Assembly (NCBI GenBank): GCA_032718565.1
Contig: JAVGVS010000011.1
Span: 3,867,123 to 3,931,122, forward strand
Source of the DNA: Distichodus sexfasciatus
Taxonomy: Eukaryota; Chordata; Actinopteri; Characiformes; Distichodontidae
Reading direction: 5' to 3'
Length of the DNA stretch: 64,000 bases
The notes under the pieces were generated by a model. That model was not told the origin of the DNA. It saw nothing but the letters and a program-made list of their open reading frames with translations, and made no database searches. A program made the translations under genes and the position numbers. Shown one piece after another: positions 23,054-36,080 of this stretch. Numbering within the stretch: position 1 is the first letter of the stretch; each line of letters begins with the position of its first letter.

Positions 23054-24890
23054 AAAGAGAGAGAGATAGACAGAGAGACAGGGCTTTAGAGTATTCTGTA
23101 AGACAAAATTGAATAAGCTCAGAAAGTCTCAGTTTAAAGGGCAGGTAAGATAGGGAGTGTATTGATGCTGAGATGTTTTCTCTTCAAAGAAAGGAACTAC
23201 TGTTAACGTTAGAGTCTCCTATGCCTTGCAATCTTCCCGGTCCTCCCATTTATTACCAATAAATAAATAAATAAAAGAACACGCCGAAGTAAATTGAGGC
23301 CTGAACTTGGGCCTGGATTCCAGAATGATGCAATTACAGTACGGAGCGGCGGGCGATAAACGAAGGCTGTATCTGATTTTGAACAAACTCACAGAGTGTT
23401 TCTGAAATCCGCTGGCCTTGCATTTTCAGCATTTAAGCAGGAATCCACAGCAGAGAGACGAACACTAAATCACTGTAGTAAAACTAGATCTTCTCCCGCT
23501 GCTCCCAAGACATTTACAGTAACTCACCAACAACTGCCAGTGCATTGCGAAGCTTTAAACTCGCATGGACTAAATTTCAATAGCTGTCAGATGACTATGG
23601 ATTTCATATTATAGGATTTAATTTTGCTGAAGTTTTCTATTTTGGCAGTAATGGGAAGTTCATATTATGGTTTTATAAATATGCTATTGTAAGAGCAAAG
23701 CTTTAATCCGCCTTAGATTTATGACTTCCTCATTTGTCTCTCCGCCTCATGTGGGATAGACTAGAAATTTGAAAGCTGACCCCAGAACAAACAGAACAGA
23801 ACAAACTCCCAGGAAGCCGACAACCCTTAACCTGATTTGCCCTCGGTGCGCTGCCCTTGTTGCACCCTTTCAGTAGTCGGCAGTGCTGTCCGAATTCTTG
23901 CCTTCTTTTCTGGGTTTTGATCCTGTCCCCCCTTTCTCCTTTCTCAGACAAGCTGGCGTTGTCGCATCGCCAAGTCGATCTGACATCCATTTTGCATGCT
24001 TATCAGACAGGAGTTATGAATATTCACAACAATCGGCAAGGCCAAGGACGGAGGGGGTAAAGGTGTTAAAGGAGGGAAAGAGAATGGAAAAGGAGGAAAG
24101 GAGAGGAGTGAGAGACAGAGTAAGGGAGGGAGAAAGGATTATCCTTCTTCATGTTAAGCAGAATCAGTCATGGAGATAGACAGGCTGTAGCTTGTGGCCT
24201 GCAGCAGGGCAGGTCCTCTCCCGGCACCCGCAGGCTCACATTAGCCACGGTCTTGCTGTTCGACGGACCCACACTGGTCCGGACCGCGGCTGGTGCCACC
24301 GAACCCCAGGCCAACTGAGGGGAACGTCTCCGGCTGCTGAAAAGCATTGTGGGAAGCCCCCAGCACATGCCATCCCATCGTCTCTGTCTTTCAGCTAAAG
24401 AACAGTAAAAACTCAAATATCGGCATCTGCGGTTTCCGATTCTGCCTGGCAACAAAGGATGAGCTTTGACAGATACTGAGGATGTCCTGGATGTTATCTA
24501 ATTCTAGTATTTGAGAGCTGGTGGTTATCAGTCTCTTTGTTCTTAGGTTGTCAAGACCCATCATATCATCAGTTTTATTCAAATAAAATAATCCTCAAGA
24601 TGTTCTGGTTGTCACATGTTCAACGCAAAAGACAGTTAAATGTTTTTTGATACAAACCAGCTCTGGCACTGTGGATAAGACTAGATTTTAAAAAGTCAAA
24701 ATTAAAAATGAACAGTAACATATAGAATTTGAATGATCAAGTATGGTTAAAAATATACAATAAGTGTTAGGGTTAGAATATAAAGAATACAGAATAATGG
24801 AAGAATTTGAAGAGTAGTATAGGCAAATGCATATCTAAATGTGTATATGTAGGTAAAATTCCAGAATGGTTAAGGTAACTCCAATGGCAT
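23054..24890. other. Low-copy sequence, no gene seen
   Basis: Includes an (AATA)n run at 23260-23276, GA-rich DNA at 24060-24135 and a GC-richer island at 23830-24420 with frames on both strands. No recognisable gene. Confidence 0.45.
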
Positions 24891-24895
24891 TCAAG

Positions 24896-24952
24896 GACAG
24901 GTCAAATGCAGAGCGGTGTTTTCACAATGACAAATAATCACTTACTTTTGGC
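24896..24952 (+). mobile_element. SINE family B tail fragment
   Basis: Matches the 3' part of the SINE seen whole at 44710-44959: ggtcaaatgcagag...gttttcacaatgacaaataatcact. Head and body are missing, as in a 5'-truncated retroposon. Confidence 0.6.
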
Positions 24953-25399
24953 TACATATCCAAACACCTAATTTGCTGTTACACCCTTAATATACTGTAT
25001 ATACAGTACATATAGCTACAATATTTATACATATACATGAAGTTACATTAACTTTAACTAGCAACTGCCATGTCTCTTTGACAATGTTCTTTATTGTAGC
25101 TTCAATACCATTTCAGGCAAATGTTTGTGACGGACAAAATGTGAAATCTTTTTCCATCCACCTTCTTAACAATCTCCCACAACAATCTCCATCTCACATG
25201 GCCCCACTGGCATCCTTTTAAACAGACATTTTTCTCCATGTTGTATTTGTGTCACATTGTGTGTTGCTCTGTATGTAATAGTTTGAGCACAGCAGCAAAA
25301 TCTCCACATATCTCTTGCTCGTCATAGGCAGATGCCCCTCTCACTCTTACATCAACTGAGTGCGTTTTGTTAATTTTACATACCTATTGTGGTCTTCTA

Positions 25400-25513
25400 T
25401 ATTGTGTTCTGTTTTGTCGTTCTGTTCTGCTTGGTCAGCACTGAACCACAACCAATTCTGGTATGTGTAGACGTAGTGACTATAAAGTGTTCTGAGTTCT
25501 GAGAAGCAGAGTG
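25400..25513 (+). mobile_element. Possible LINE 3' tail (Rex1/Babar-like)
   Basis: The segment gcactgaaccacaaccaattctggtatgtgtagacgtagtgactataaagtg followed by ttctgag repeats resembles fish LINE tails of the form ggtatgtg..cataaag plus (ttctga)n. No reverse-transcriptase sequence is present. Tentative. Confidence 0.45.
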
Positions 25514-27410
25514 CTGCTGTGGGTTAATAATGAGGTCAACACAGGGAGACACAAGCCTTAAGCATGTCATCTTTAATGCTTAGCTTGGTTCTATATTTTC
25601 ATTTCACCCGTGGTTTTATTTACATATTTTACTAATTCACTCTTAAGCATGAACATCTAACAAATTTGTCCATTACACTTCATTTTACACTTTACTGGAT
25701 TGTTTGTGGATTTATTACCAAGGTTCTGTCATGCAGACCAATGAAAGCTGCTCATCTTGACTAAAAGTTCACTTATTATCCCTCTCATCTGTCATCTTTT
25801 TCTTTTAGATCTAAAGTGTTTGCATCCGTAAATCAAAATGTAGGCATGAAAGAGTTGCATTTTATTCACATACATTGTATTATGCATACAATTTTTTAAA
25901 AGAAGTTTGCACCCATTTTTCCTGTTATTTTCACAACTTTATGGTTTCATGTTCATTCAAGATAACTGGTAGCATCAGATTGATGTTTGCTTGTTTCCAT
26001 AGTAACCCATATATCAAATACAAAAATGAATGCTAGGCAACGGATGACAAACAAATACTCCCATTTTAGAAATATGCCAACTACTGTATAAGAATTTGAT
26101 GCCATCTAAACCAAATATTTGAAAATTAAGCTTTATTTATGCCTGGCATTTTAGATGCACATTTTCCATATGAAAGACTCATTCTTTCCACGCTATTTTA
26201 GCTCTCTCTGCTTTTTCGTTGTGAATGTATTGGTTATTGTGAGAACTGGAGGCATGCTATAAAGAGAAGTCTGTCTTATTGACATTAATGTCTAAAAGTT
26301 TCTAGGAACTGCTCCAGACTCTTCCAAGTGCCTGCCATGACTTTGAGCAGTTTTGCTATTTTATGCTTTGATGTTTAACCTAAAAGATTTTAGGCCTTGA
26401 TAATGGAGGTCAAGTCCTCTCCCCTTGTTTTGTTGAGATGGAGTAACATTTCATCTGATTCGCTTTGCAACATCAACGGGGGTCATACAGCTCTGTGCCG
26501 CCCATGAAGTCTTGTTTGATTCTAACGCCTTGTCGGTGGTGAAAACTACTGGACTGTGCATCATGATATGATCAGTAAATGAGGATTTTTTGAGGGGCTT
26601 TTCAGACTATGATCCACCAAACTTTGGATCTGTTTGAAGCCAAAAAGTATCTTGACCATTTATAATCCAGTAGAAGCAAAAATCCATAATATTTTTGCCA
26701 CTTTTCTAACTTACATTATACGATAACTATTTTCCCCACTCTTATCTCCTAGACTATAACACAATCCCTCAACCATACTGTTTATCAGAACTGCTGGTAA
26801 ATCTGATGTTGGACAATGTCATTATATTTTAGTAGAACAAAATCTTGGGAGTTTCATAGCAAAAGGAATAACTATTGACGCCCACTGTTACTCCTGATGT
26901 CATTTATGTAGATAGTAAACAGAGAAGGTCTTCACCTGGGACTTTTGGTTTTCAGCATCACACTTGGGACAAGGGTTGCTTGCCAAAGGTCTGATTCATA
27001 AACACAACCACTTTGAGTCATCTGTTCATTTCAGTCAGGTGTATTATCAGATAGTGTTTACATCAAATTGCCCCCTGAGGTTGAGTTACCATCTGTGTTA
27101 CAGATTCCTGTAAATGCGGTCATCATCTGGATTCTGAGGCATTCACATTTATGTAATGCCCTGCTAGGGCAGTTGGGATCACTGCACTTCTGGGTAGAGA
27201 AGTAATAAAGGTAGGAGTGGTCTTGAAATACACATTTTGACTCTCCATGTGCTGCTTATGACATAATACACACACAACATGACGTACTTTTGAAGTAGGA
27301 CGTAATATAGACATACAGTAGTTATATACATAATGCAGATTTGCTGTTCTTATATAAGGGTGTTATTAAACTTGCTGATCAGTGGAGTGTAATAAATGTG
27401 TTATTAAGCA
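25514..27410. other. Low-copy AT-rich sequence, no gene seen
   Basis: No repeats or transposon termini recognised and no open frame of note. Being repeat-poor for nearly 2 kb, it could hold regulatory DNA, but nothing in it is specific. Confidence 0.45.
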
Positions 27411-27414
27411 TGAA

Positions 27415-27475
27415 TAACCGGTTCGAATCCCAGGTCCGGTAAAGTTACCACTGAGGTAGTCCTGAGCATGGTACT
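27415..27475 (+). mobile_element. SINE family B internal fragment
   Basis: Has the B box and following body of the family-B SINE: ggttcgaatcccagg, then tccggtaaagttaccactgag and gagcatgg. Both ends are missing. Confidence 0.6.
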
Positions 27476-27955
27476 ATGTATTATGTATGATGCTGGGGTT
27501 GTCCACTTTAGACCAGACCACAGAAATCAGACTCAGAATCATAAAGAAAGACAGTCTTGCATACCCGTTCCAAACCTGTGACCTCCTGTCACTGTGCTTG
27601 CATGATTGCCCCTAGAGTTTATGTTAATATTGCCCCATGTGGACACGTCACATATTTTTTGACGATATGCACAAATGTCGCACCAAACGAACACAGAAAA
27701 CGCATAGGATGCGTACGCAAATGAGTCATTAACAGCAAGTATATTCCAGGCTGTAGAGTGCTTGGTTGGCGGTAGATGGAGTGTAGAGTTGCAGGTAGTA
27801 TGAGTGCTGGCCTTGAGGTTAATTACCAGCTTTCCACTTACAGAGCCGGAAAGGCTGCTGAGAACTTTTCACATCTTCAAACCATATGAAAGATAGGAAG
27901 TGCAGGAAGATCTTCAATGCATTGAAGGCATATTGTGGAGCCCAAGCTCCATTCT
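27476..27955. other. Low-copy sequence, no gene seen
   Basis: Nothing recognisable between two repeat fragments. Confidence 0.45.
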
Positions 27956-27956
27956 C

Positions 27957-28015
27957 CTTCAATTCAATTTAATTTGTATTGCGCCTTTTACAACGTTGTT
28001 ACAAAACACTTCACG
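27957..28015 (+). repeat. Dispersed fish repeat fragment (attcaattcaattt type)
   Basis: Reads cttcaattcaatttaatttg then tattgcgccttttacaa..gttacaaaacactt, a widespread teleost repeat that usually reads caattttatttgtatagcgc. Only the left part is present. Confidence 0.5.
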
Positions 28016-28520
28016 ACCCTCACCGACTCACTTCATACACGTTTACCATTATCCATCCTTTACTGTTCATTTTTCCACTTGCTAAAACTGCACCGTTGCA
28101 GCGACCCCATGTTCAGTCAGAGTGGGGACCTACAGTACATAATTTCTGCGTTTTGGGCCTGTTGTTTCCCACCAGCGCTGTCCCCACCTCCTACGCCTGA
28201 GAGTCCGAGCCTGTCACCCTAGTGAGGCTCGAGGGGGGCTTGGCGCATTTCAGCTGCTAAGGAAATGAGTTTTTCCATGGACATTTATCACCACCATCAC
28301 CAGGAACTGCTGCAGAATGGAGGGGTGTGAGGAAAAGTGGCTTGGCGTGGGATCTGTCATCAGCGGCTTGACATATAGAAGACAGAAATATTCGCCCAGC
28401 CGCTCTGAACGTCACTGAAATTAAGACCTGCTGTTTCTCTGTGGGAACCACCAGCGTGAGGGAAAGTGATCAGGCCGTTTAGCCTACCATGTTGCACAGA
28501 ACAATCATCTTAATGTGCGT

Positions 28521-28555
<35 letters not shown>

Positions 28556-31016
28556 GTTGAAGTAGTAATGAAAATTTATATATTCCCTGTGTCTTCTCAA
28601 AGTCGGTTGCTCTTTTGGCCTCATTCTTCAGCAAAGTGACTGCAAACTGACTGATGTCTTGTTATCTACGGTGCTAAACTGGTTTTGTAGAAACAGTTTC
28701 ATCTTGGATGATGTTCTAAAGCAAAGACAAAAATGTCAAAATTATACCAACTCCCCTGACAGTATGCTGTGTTTATAATGAAGTGTGAACCACATCAGTG
28801 TTTCCCGCATGCGCATGTCCTGATGGTTCTCTAAAGGCCTGAAGTACATGACAAATGGAATTCAGGTGAGGCTGAAATGACCCTCAGTGTGAGAGCACAC
28901 ATGACAGTACAGACTCAGGAAGACACTCTGCTTGACATAAGGTCATTATTACTGTGTATTACACATGTAGGGAGGCTGATTTGCTTATGAGCTTATGAGT
29001 AGAATGAACTGTCTAAGTGATCATTTTAAGGCAATTTTTATCCACACACTGCAAAGTGTAAGTAAAAACAAAAGGAACTTGGCACCTGTAACCATAACTT
29101 TGACAAATGTTGAATGTTGTATTCAGAATTAAATTGGCGACAAAGTTAGGTGTGGGCTCCGATGTAGGTTGCGTTCATCAGGTCAAGATGCGAGACATGT
29201 CAGGTGTCATTGACGATTAAACGACCAGTGGCATTTATGACTTTGTGCTTGTGCCCAAGTAAAATGGGGGCAATTTGAACATTCTTTGTCATTTGTAATT
29301 TTAATCACAAGTAAATAAATACATCAGTTTTTTTGTCCACTGTTTAAGTTATAATGTTTTCATAATGAAAATATTTTTATGATAATTATTTATGATAACT
29401 GTCAAACCCAAGATATTGCTATATCTTAAGGTAATGTTTTCTACAAATGTAGTGTATGGTGAGCAAGATAATATATTGCAGTCTATATTCTGACTGTAAT
29501 AATGAAACAGTTTTTAAAAACTTCATATATCATTAGCATTTTTTACTGAGCATGTTCTTAAAGAACATATGTCTAAGTACTAAATGTAGGATCCATAATA
29601 CACATTTCTTTTATAATTCAGCTCAGATCCTTGCCTTATTTAAGGAGATTTTATAGTCCATTTCTCTTATTAGAACTAACCCAGCTTATACTAATTGTCC
29701 AGGACACAGGCGTTGACTTGAAAAGATCCCAAAACTGCCTTTTTTTGCTTTAAACCGTATAACGTAACAACATTCCGGTCCACAATCCACAGGGGGAAGT
29801 GGTGACGAACACGGCGCGTGTTGAGGCTGTCCGGATGTCACAGAGGTCAATTGTTGAAGTCCAGCGGGAGGCTTGAAATAGCTCCATATTCTCGTGGACA
29901 ATGAAAAGGTCGCTAGGTGGGCCTGTTGTGGTGATTACCTGGTTTCAGAGGAAGGGCATTCTCTTAAGAGCTCTGGAAAAGCATAGCATCCTGCCAAAGC
30001 ACCATGATTAGCACCCAGCCTGTTCCTGTCAGAGCTGGAAAGTTCAGATTCGGAACGTTAAAAACCCAAACACAAATTTACTCCAACCATTAGAAGGTTC
30101 CAAGTCTACAAAACAAAGCAGCATTTATGTTGTTAATCTGGTTGACAATAAATGAAAGCTGATGGGAACCTTTCACCTAAATCCCATATGAGATGTGTGC
30201 AACAAATTAGCTTTCATTTCTTGTAAGCTACATTAGCATCAGGGGAGCTCAATTAGCATTTCTGGCTGCAGTGCTCCTTCAGGTGAATAGGTAGCAGGAA
30301 AACCTGGCAGAGGTTTTACAAAAGACAGATTTTCCAAAGCTGTTTCCTGTGTAAACAGTCAAACCATACAGGAGGATATCAGTTGGACTGAACAGATATG
30401 GTCAGGATATTTTTGATACCACAAGAAAGCCCAAATACTGACATCCAAAAAGGGCCAGGTGTGGTGTTTTTCACATTAGGTAATTCAGCAGACGTCCCAT
30501 GGATGGGTTTTGCTGGCAAAAATAGCTCTGAGGTAGGAGAAGCAGCTGGTGCACAGAGGATTTTTACAGGTGAGAGACACCTTTCACCCAACTGAGACCA
30601 CAAGGAATTCTAGAATGTCTTTAATTTCCACTATGTGGCATCAATTTTGGGTAAAGCCTGTGCCAAATGTACCACCGCTGCCAGAACAAGCACACAAGTT
30701 AGGGATTAGCCTTCCATTACTCAACAAAGGCTGCAATTAGTTACAGAATAAGCTTCATTTTTTGATTGTTAGAAAAAAATGCTTAAGATATTTTTTCCCC
30801 TTCTACTAGTGTGTAAATTTAGTTTTAGTTGGTGGGGGGGGGTTGTCTTAACGACACACATGCAAAAGATTTTGTTTCCGTCCAGGTTCTTCTGAAAAAA
30901 AGGGAGAATACATTGCATAATTAATTGCCTTTTAAACACTCTCTTTGTTGTTCTTGTCGAAAAATGAAATTGGGTACCCTATAAAATTTTCCCCACTCAT
31001 GTGTTTGCTTTTTGTA
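28016..31016. other. Low-copy sequence, no gene seen
   Basis: About 3 kb with few repeats apart from a (CT)n run at 28522-28553 and a G run near 30831-30842. Segment 30150-30600 mixes homeodomain-like attag words with GC-rich parts and several possible splice sites but no convincing exon. Function unknown. Confidence 0.4.
28522..28553. repeat. (CT)n microsatellite
   Basis: Perfect CT dinucleotide run of about 16 units. Confidence 0.95.
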
Positions 31017-31056
31017 TGACTCAGCAATGTCTGCCCCGTGAGGTTTGCTTTATATA
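31017..31056 (+). promoter_or_regulatory. AP-1/MARE-like site upstream of a TATA-like word
   Basis: TGACTCAGCA at 31017-31026 is a full AP-1 core with the GCA flank preferred by small-Maf/NF-E2-type factors. A TATA-like tatatag follows near 31051, about 25 bp further on. No transcript or gene is identifiable downstream, so promoter activity is speculative. Confidence 0.2.
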
Positions 31057-32840
31057 GGCCCAGACATTATTTTTGGCATTATACTTCCTCCCCCTCCTTC
31101 TCCTCCTCCTCCTTCTTCACCTCCTCCCACGGTGGCTGGAACTACACCAGGAAGGCCGTGGAAGCCTGGCGCTTGCCTGTCAGTCGTGGCCAGGCTGGGG
31201 CAGCTGGGATCTGGGGAAGCTCCCTGCAGTTCTGGAGCTCCCTTGCCATTCCCTCCCTCCCTTGCTCTCTTCTGACTTCAGCTCTCAGCCAGCACCTACC
31301 ACACAGTACAGACGAACCATGTGCTGTTGTACACCTACACATTGCCCCCACCACACACACATACAAAAACACCCACGCTCATAAGGAAATGCACACACTC
31401 GCAAGAGGCACTTTCAAATAAATGCAGCTCAAAGGCAGGACGCCGGCGACGGAAGACTGCAGCAGCAGCAACAGCAGCATCAGACGACTCTTGGTTGTTT
31501 TGCCTGCCCCTGCGTGGCTCTCCACAGAGGCACCGCATATTAGTCATGCTTGTTATCTTGACTTTTCACCACACTACAGTGTGGTAGTGCAGCACAATCC
31601 CGACCATCAACACGACTGAAGTGGAACTCCGGCCCTGACTCATCCATACCCACAAGCGGCACACTAAGCAGCTGCAACTCAGCTCCTTCTCCAGAGCTGC
31701 TTCCACATCGTTCCCCTTGTTCATGTTTGCTCAGCTGGAATCCGTTTACTCAAAAAGGGGCTTTTTATACACTCGGAAGTGTCACACAAGCTCAGCACCT
31801 GTGACCGAGACATGGTAGTTTTGGCTGCAGCCAGGTAACTCACTCTGAAGCCTGGCGCCAGTGGAGCCACTCGGCTGCCCGCCTGCCCTGACCGGCCTGG
31901 CGACAGCCTCCCATCAGCGGGGCCTGGCCTTCTGAGTGGTGTGAATCTGTAAAAAAGAAAGGAGGAATTCCTTTCTAATGGTCCATGAAAGCTGTGATTC
32001 ACCACTTATTATTGTTTGAACCCTAGCAGCTCTTTCCATATTACCTCAGCATTGTGCCTTTAAGAAAAACCCATCCGTCACAGTCTGTTTTTTTTTAAAG
32101 GGTTTTACTCCTCTTCTCTCTCTCCTGATGTGTTCGGGCAGAGCCAGGAAACTCAATCGAGCAATTGCTGCCCATGAAAGCACCTCCAGCTGGACACTTG
32201 TCATCCCTGACAGTGAAAAACCATGACAACCGTCCTCTTCTAAAGGGCCGACATCATCGGGGAGGTCAGTGCCCCACCATGAAACCCCTCCCCACTCTCC
32301 CCTCACACCAAAAAGGCTTGAAAGTAAACGGGCTCGATTTGACAACGACAACTCCCAGACTTGGACAGCATTCTCGTAAATAATTGCATTCATTGTTCCC
32401 CTGCCACCATCGGTTATGGTCACAAGCTGTTTGCTAGGCCCCTGTCTGTCTGCCGCGCCCCATGCCACCGCCAGGCAGCGTCGCGCCCCCAAGGGGACCC
32501 TCTTGTGCCAGGCCAGAGATGCCAGCTCAGTGAGATCCCCGTGCCCAGATTGTGAGGATCCCGGGGCCCAGAGGATGGGTGTCTGCATACGTCTGTTGAA
32601 CAGACTGTTGGAGCAAGTTTTTGGGCTCAGCTGGAAGAAAATTGGTTCAACAAGCACATTCCTCTCACCTCTGCTGACAGCACTTGGGGTCTAGAGGAAG
32701 AGCTCTCTCTTTCGTTGTATTTCTCTTTTATGAGACAGTGCAGCCAATAGGTTTGTCCAGTTTAGGGCTTGGAATACAACTTTTGCAAGGGCTCTCACTC
32801 ATCTTTTTGGAGGGTTGTACACTCACAGTTTTTACAGTGG
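31057..32840. other. GC-richer low-copy island, no gene recognised
   Basis: Contains a pyrimidine-rich (CTC)n stretch at 31084-31128, a CAG/CAA run at 31458-31484 and the window's longest open frame (minus 32046-32657, 203 codons, beginning at GTG and matching no family I know). Around 32370-32400 there is an AT-rich word, gtaaataattgcattc, followed by a SOX-like cattgttc. The mixture would fit conserved regulatory DNA, but conservation cannot be tested here. Confidence 0.35.
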
Positions 32841-33226
32841 TACTCCAATTTTTTATCCAGGGGCCAAGCCCATTTGGGCATTCTTGGGCAGATCAGTATT
32901 TTTACGCCTTTGCTAAAGTAAAGCAAGGGGAGCTCAAAATGCAGTGGTATTTTGACGATGACAGGTTATGAAAGTTGCTCAAAGTACACCTTAGTTTCCT
33001 GTGCATGCTGAATTTGCCTCCACAGCCTGCCATCCCACCGGGATTCGGTACTTTAGGTCATCGTAACAGGAATCCGCATGCCCATGAGATGAATAATCCA
33101 AACATGCCATGTGTGCAAACAAGAGAGCATGTCGGACATTACTGGAGAGCTCACTTTCCAAGCCAGCACACATGGAATTATTTCATTGTAGATCAGCAAT
33201 TTTTTTCTTTGCTAAAGCGCCTGCTG
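32841..33226 (+). repeat. Diverged direct duplication 300 bp apart
   Basis: The word gatcagtatttttacgcctt followed by tgctaaag (32891-32918) recurs as gatcagcaatttttttcttt plus gctaaag (33191-33217). Spacing between starts is exactly 300 bp. The flanks differ, so only about 28 bp is shared. Could be a paired regulatory motif or chance. Confidence 0.35.
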
Positions 33227-34545
33227 GAGGGCCTCTTGGACAGCTCTGATGTGGAATGTAACCTAAGAGGCATTCGGGGGAGTGAGGCAGAGAGAGAGTG
33301 AGAGAAGGAGAGAGAGAGAAAAAGAGAGAGATGTGGAAGGAGAAACGGGAAGAAAACAGGAAGTCCTCCAAGGGAGATCCTCTCTCTGGTTTTCTCTTCT
33401 TCTGTCTGTAATCTCGTCCAGAAACTTCGTTGGCGTTATGGTTGCGGGATGGCTGCCGTGTGCCAAACGAGCGTGGGAACTGACCGGGGCCTTCCAGAGC
33501 AGACTCGTCTGCAGCCCTGTAATGATGGAACCTCAATGACATCATACACGTTATGGAGCCGGGTTCTGTTAAACGTGCAACGCGCCCTCGTCCAAATACC
33601 GGTGGCTACATGGAACACACACGCTGCGCTCGGCAATGGAAGTCAGATGCTCTGGGTTTTTGCTTTCCATCGTTCTTTTTTTCTTTCCTTGACTCTACTC
33701 TGAGCGTGAGCGGGCTTTTGGGGAGGGTGGCTGAAAGGCCTCCACTGAGGGTCTGCCTCGACTGTAAATGTCACAAAACGAATGCAGGCCTTCGTAACAA
33801 AGCGGAATCTGATATAACTCGCCCCAGGCCAGCGCGTTTGATCTGCACCTACTTCAGCATGCTTGTCAGAGCCTTGAAAGTAAATGGCACGGCTCATGCG
33901 CCGCAGAGTTGCAGTTTAGATTCTGACATCATGCGTGTTGAAAAGTGCTTACATGTGTGTGTGGACTTCTTCACAGTCATGTATAGGAGCATTAGCGCTG
34001 TTTTCTTTATCGCATCCTGTGTAAATGCAAACATCTTTACGTTCTGCCAAAGGGTCAGGTAATATAAAACAACTTTCGTTGGGTTCTGATTTCATACTGG
34101 CCAAACTGTCCAAACCTTAGCAGCAAATATGGCCTGATACGACATCACCACATGATGAGCTTCACTGTTGAACTCATTTCCACTATTGTAGTGTTATTTC
34201 CACTTGTTCTAGATGTTGATGTGCCATTGCGAATCTCATTTCCGCTAGCAGTAGTTAACATGAAATGTCTAAATTAGCTCAAGAAACAGCTTCACATTTG
34301 CTCTAAATCTGTTTATAAAGTCCTAAGTCTAAGATGGCAAATAAATTTTGCTCCATATTTCTGCATATATTATTGTAATAATAACTGCTGTTGTAATATT
34401 GTAACTTGGTCCTGTGAATTTCGCTGGTGGTTGTTGGACTGACAAAATAAACATTTATTTACTCTTATGTCGCTGTAGAGCGCACAAGTTGCTCTAAAAT
34501 GTTTCTATATTGAATAAAAGCACATAAACACTTTTTAACAATGAA
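33227..34545. other. Low-copy sequence, no gene seen
   Basis: Includes GA-rich DNA at 33285-33345 and a GC-richer part to about 33900 with overlapping frames on both strands, of up to 169 codons on plus (33553-34062). None resembles a known protein. Confidence 0.4.
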
Positions 34546-34549
34546 AAAT

Positions 34550-34801
34550 GAGTGAGTGATTATCTGTCTTTGTGAACACACCACAGCACAGCACCAAACT
34601 GCATCACAACGAAATGCATTTGACGCATCCGTGAAGGAGTAGTGGGCAGCTAACAAGGGCAGCACCCGGGGAGCAGTGCTTGGGGACGGCACCTTGCTCA
34701 TGAGTACCTCAGTGCTAACTTGGGATTCGAACCGACATCTGGGATTCGAACCGACAACTTTCTGATCACGAGGCGAACCCCCTAACCATTATTCCACCTA
34801 C
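34550..34801 (-). mobile_element. tRNA-headed SINE (family B) with duplicated B box
   Basis: Minus-strand copy of the family seen at 44710: tail gagtgagtgattat at the left, then aacacaccacagcacagca, gggcagctaac, gagcagtgcttgg, ttgctcatgagtacctcag, and the tRNA-like head at the right. The B-box segment is tandemly duplicated: gggattcgaaccgacatct (34722-34740) is followed directly by gggattcgaaccgacaact (34741-34759), 18 of 19 identical. Confidence 0.8.
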
Positions 34802-35880
34802 TTATACGTCTTAAACTCAGTTTGGAAACATCAACAGTAACTGCAAGTCTGGTCCTCATCGGGGTGGTGATGCTTACTCTAAAAGTTCCCATTAGTTTGA
34901 ATTCAATGTTAGCCACATTCGGCTTTCCGCTTCCGGAGAGCTTTTGAAGTCTCAGAACTCTGCAATTGCTGGTTAGCGCCAGTCCTAAAGTTAGCGCACC
35001 AGGACAAGTGTAAATTTCACTGTGGCTGTCAAAGTGCTAAAGCTTTGTCCTGCTGTCATTGCCTTTTGATACATTCTCCACATAACGTCCCAGCACCCCT
35101 TTATTCAGGGCTGAAAACTCTTGAAACATTTGATAATTACAATAATTAGGAGTTTATGGCATCTGTTGTCTTCCCATAATCGTTCATCTTTTCCTGTAGC
35201 TTTGGCCCACACTTAACCCACACTGCTCATCTGCTTGGTGGCAGATTCGTTTTAAAGGCCTTCAAATTATGGGCCTTCTGGACTCAAGATGAGGAAAATA
35301 TGCACATTACTCTCGCAGATATAGTAACATGTGGAGGGAATTTAAAACCAAATACAATATTTCAAAAACACTCAAATATCTGCCCTACTGCATGTGTTGT
35401 GCTGCATACGTCGCCGTACGTTTGGGAGCTCTCGATCGTGGAAGCACCCTTTTACAGATAAGAGCATGTGTGAAATCTTTCTCATGAAAGGGATATGAGA
35501 GGGTAATTCCACTGTAAAATCATATCTGCCTTGATTGTTTGTCTCTGTTGATATGAGAGAAAAAAAACATGAACTGCCGCATGCTTTCTAAGATAGAGAA
35601 AGTGACTTTCGGGTTCTGAAACTGCACACTAAAACACATCACCCAGCTGGCCTACAAAGGGCTGATCTGAAGCAATTACTGCAGTTACTGCCATCTGAAC
35701 TGGGTAGGATGGCAGGTTATTAAAACAGAATAAGATGATTTGGGGCTGCTTGAAATTAATCTTCGCTGTAAGAGCTTTGAAAAATTCTTGTGTACACCTG
35801 ATCATCAGTAGCTCTAGTCTTAATTTTTCTATAAAATATCAATATGTTGAATGACTTTTACAACAGTCATCAGACGCTAA
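34802..35880. other. Low-copy sequence, no gene seen
   Basis: Repeat-poor; no gene or transposon boundary recognised. Confidence 0.45.
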
Positions 35881-35884
35881 TTAA

Positions 35885-36003
35885 AGGCACAATCTCCCTG
35901 GAGCAACTCAGGATTAACAGACTTGTTCAGGTGTCCTGAGGTAGGATAGAGCTGGATTTGAATCTACATCCTGTTGGTCCACCGCTGGAGCTTGCAGATC
36001 AGC
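35885..36003 (-). mobile_element. SINE family A fragment
   Basis: On the minus strand it has a B-box-like gattcaaatcc, then acctgaacaagtctgttaat and gagttgctccagggagatt, aligning with the body of the SINE at 10262. Ends are diverged and the A box is unclear. Confidence 0.6.
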
Positions 36004-36080
36004 TAAGCAGATTTTGATAATATAATATTTGTACATATGAAGATTTTAGTACCATTTGCTTCCAATATTTTGAATATTTA

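Noticed and set aside
32046..32657. Longest open frame (203 codons, minus strand)
   Set aside because: It begins at GTG rather than ATG, lies in stop-poor GC-rich DNA with frames on the other strand too, and resembles no protein family. Kept only as part of the 31-32.8 kb island.
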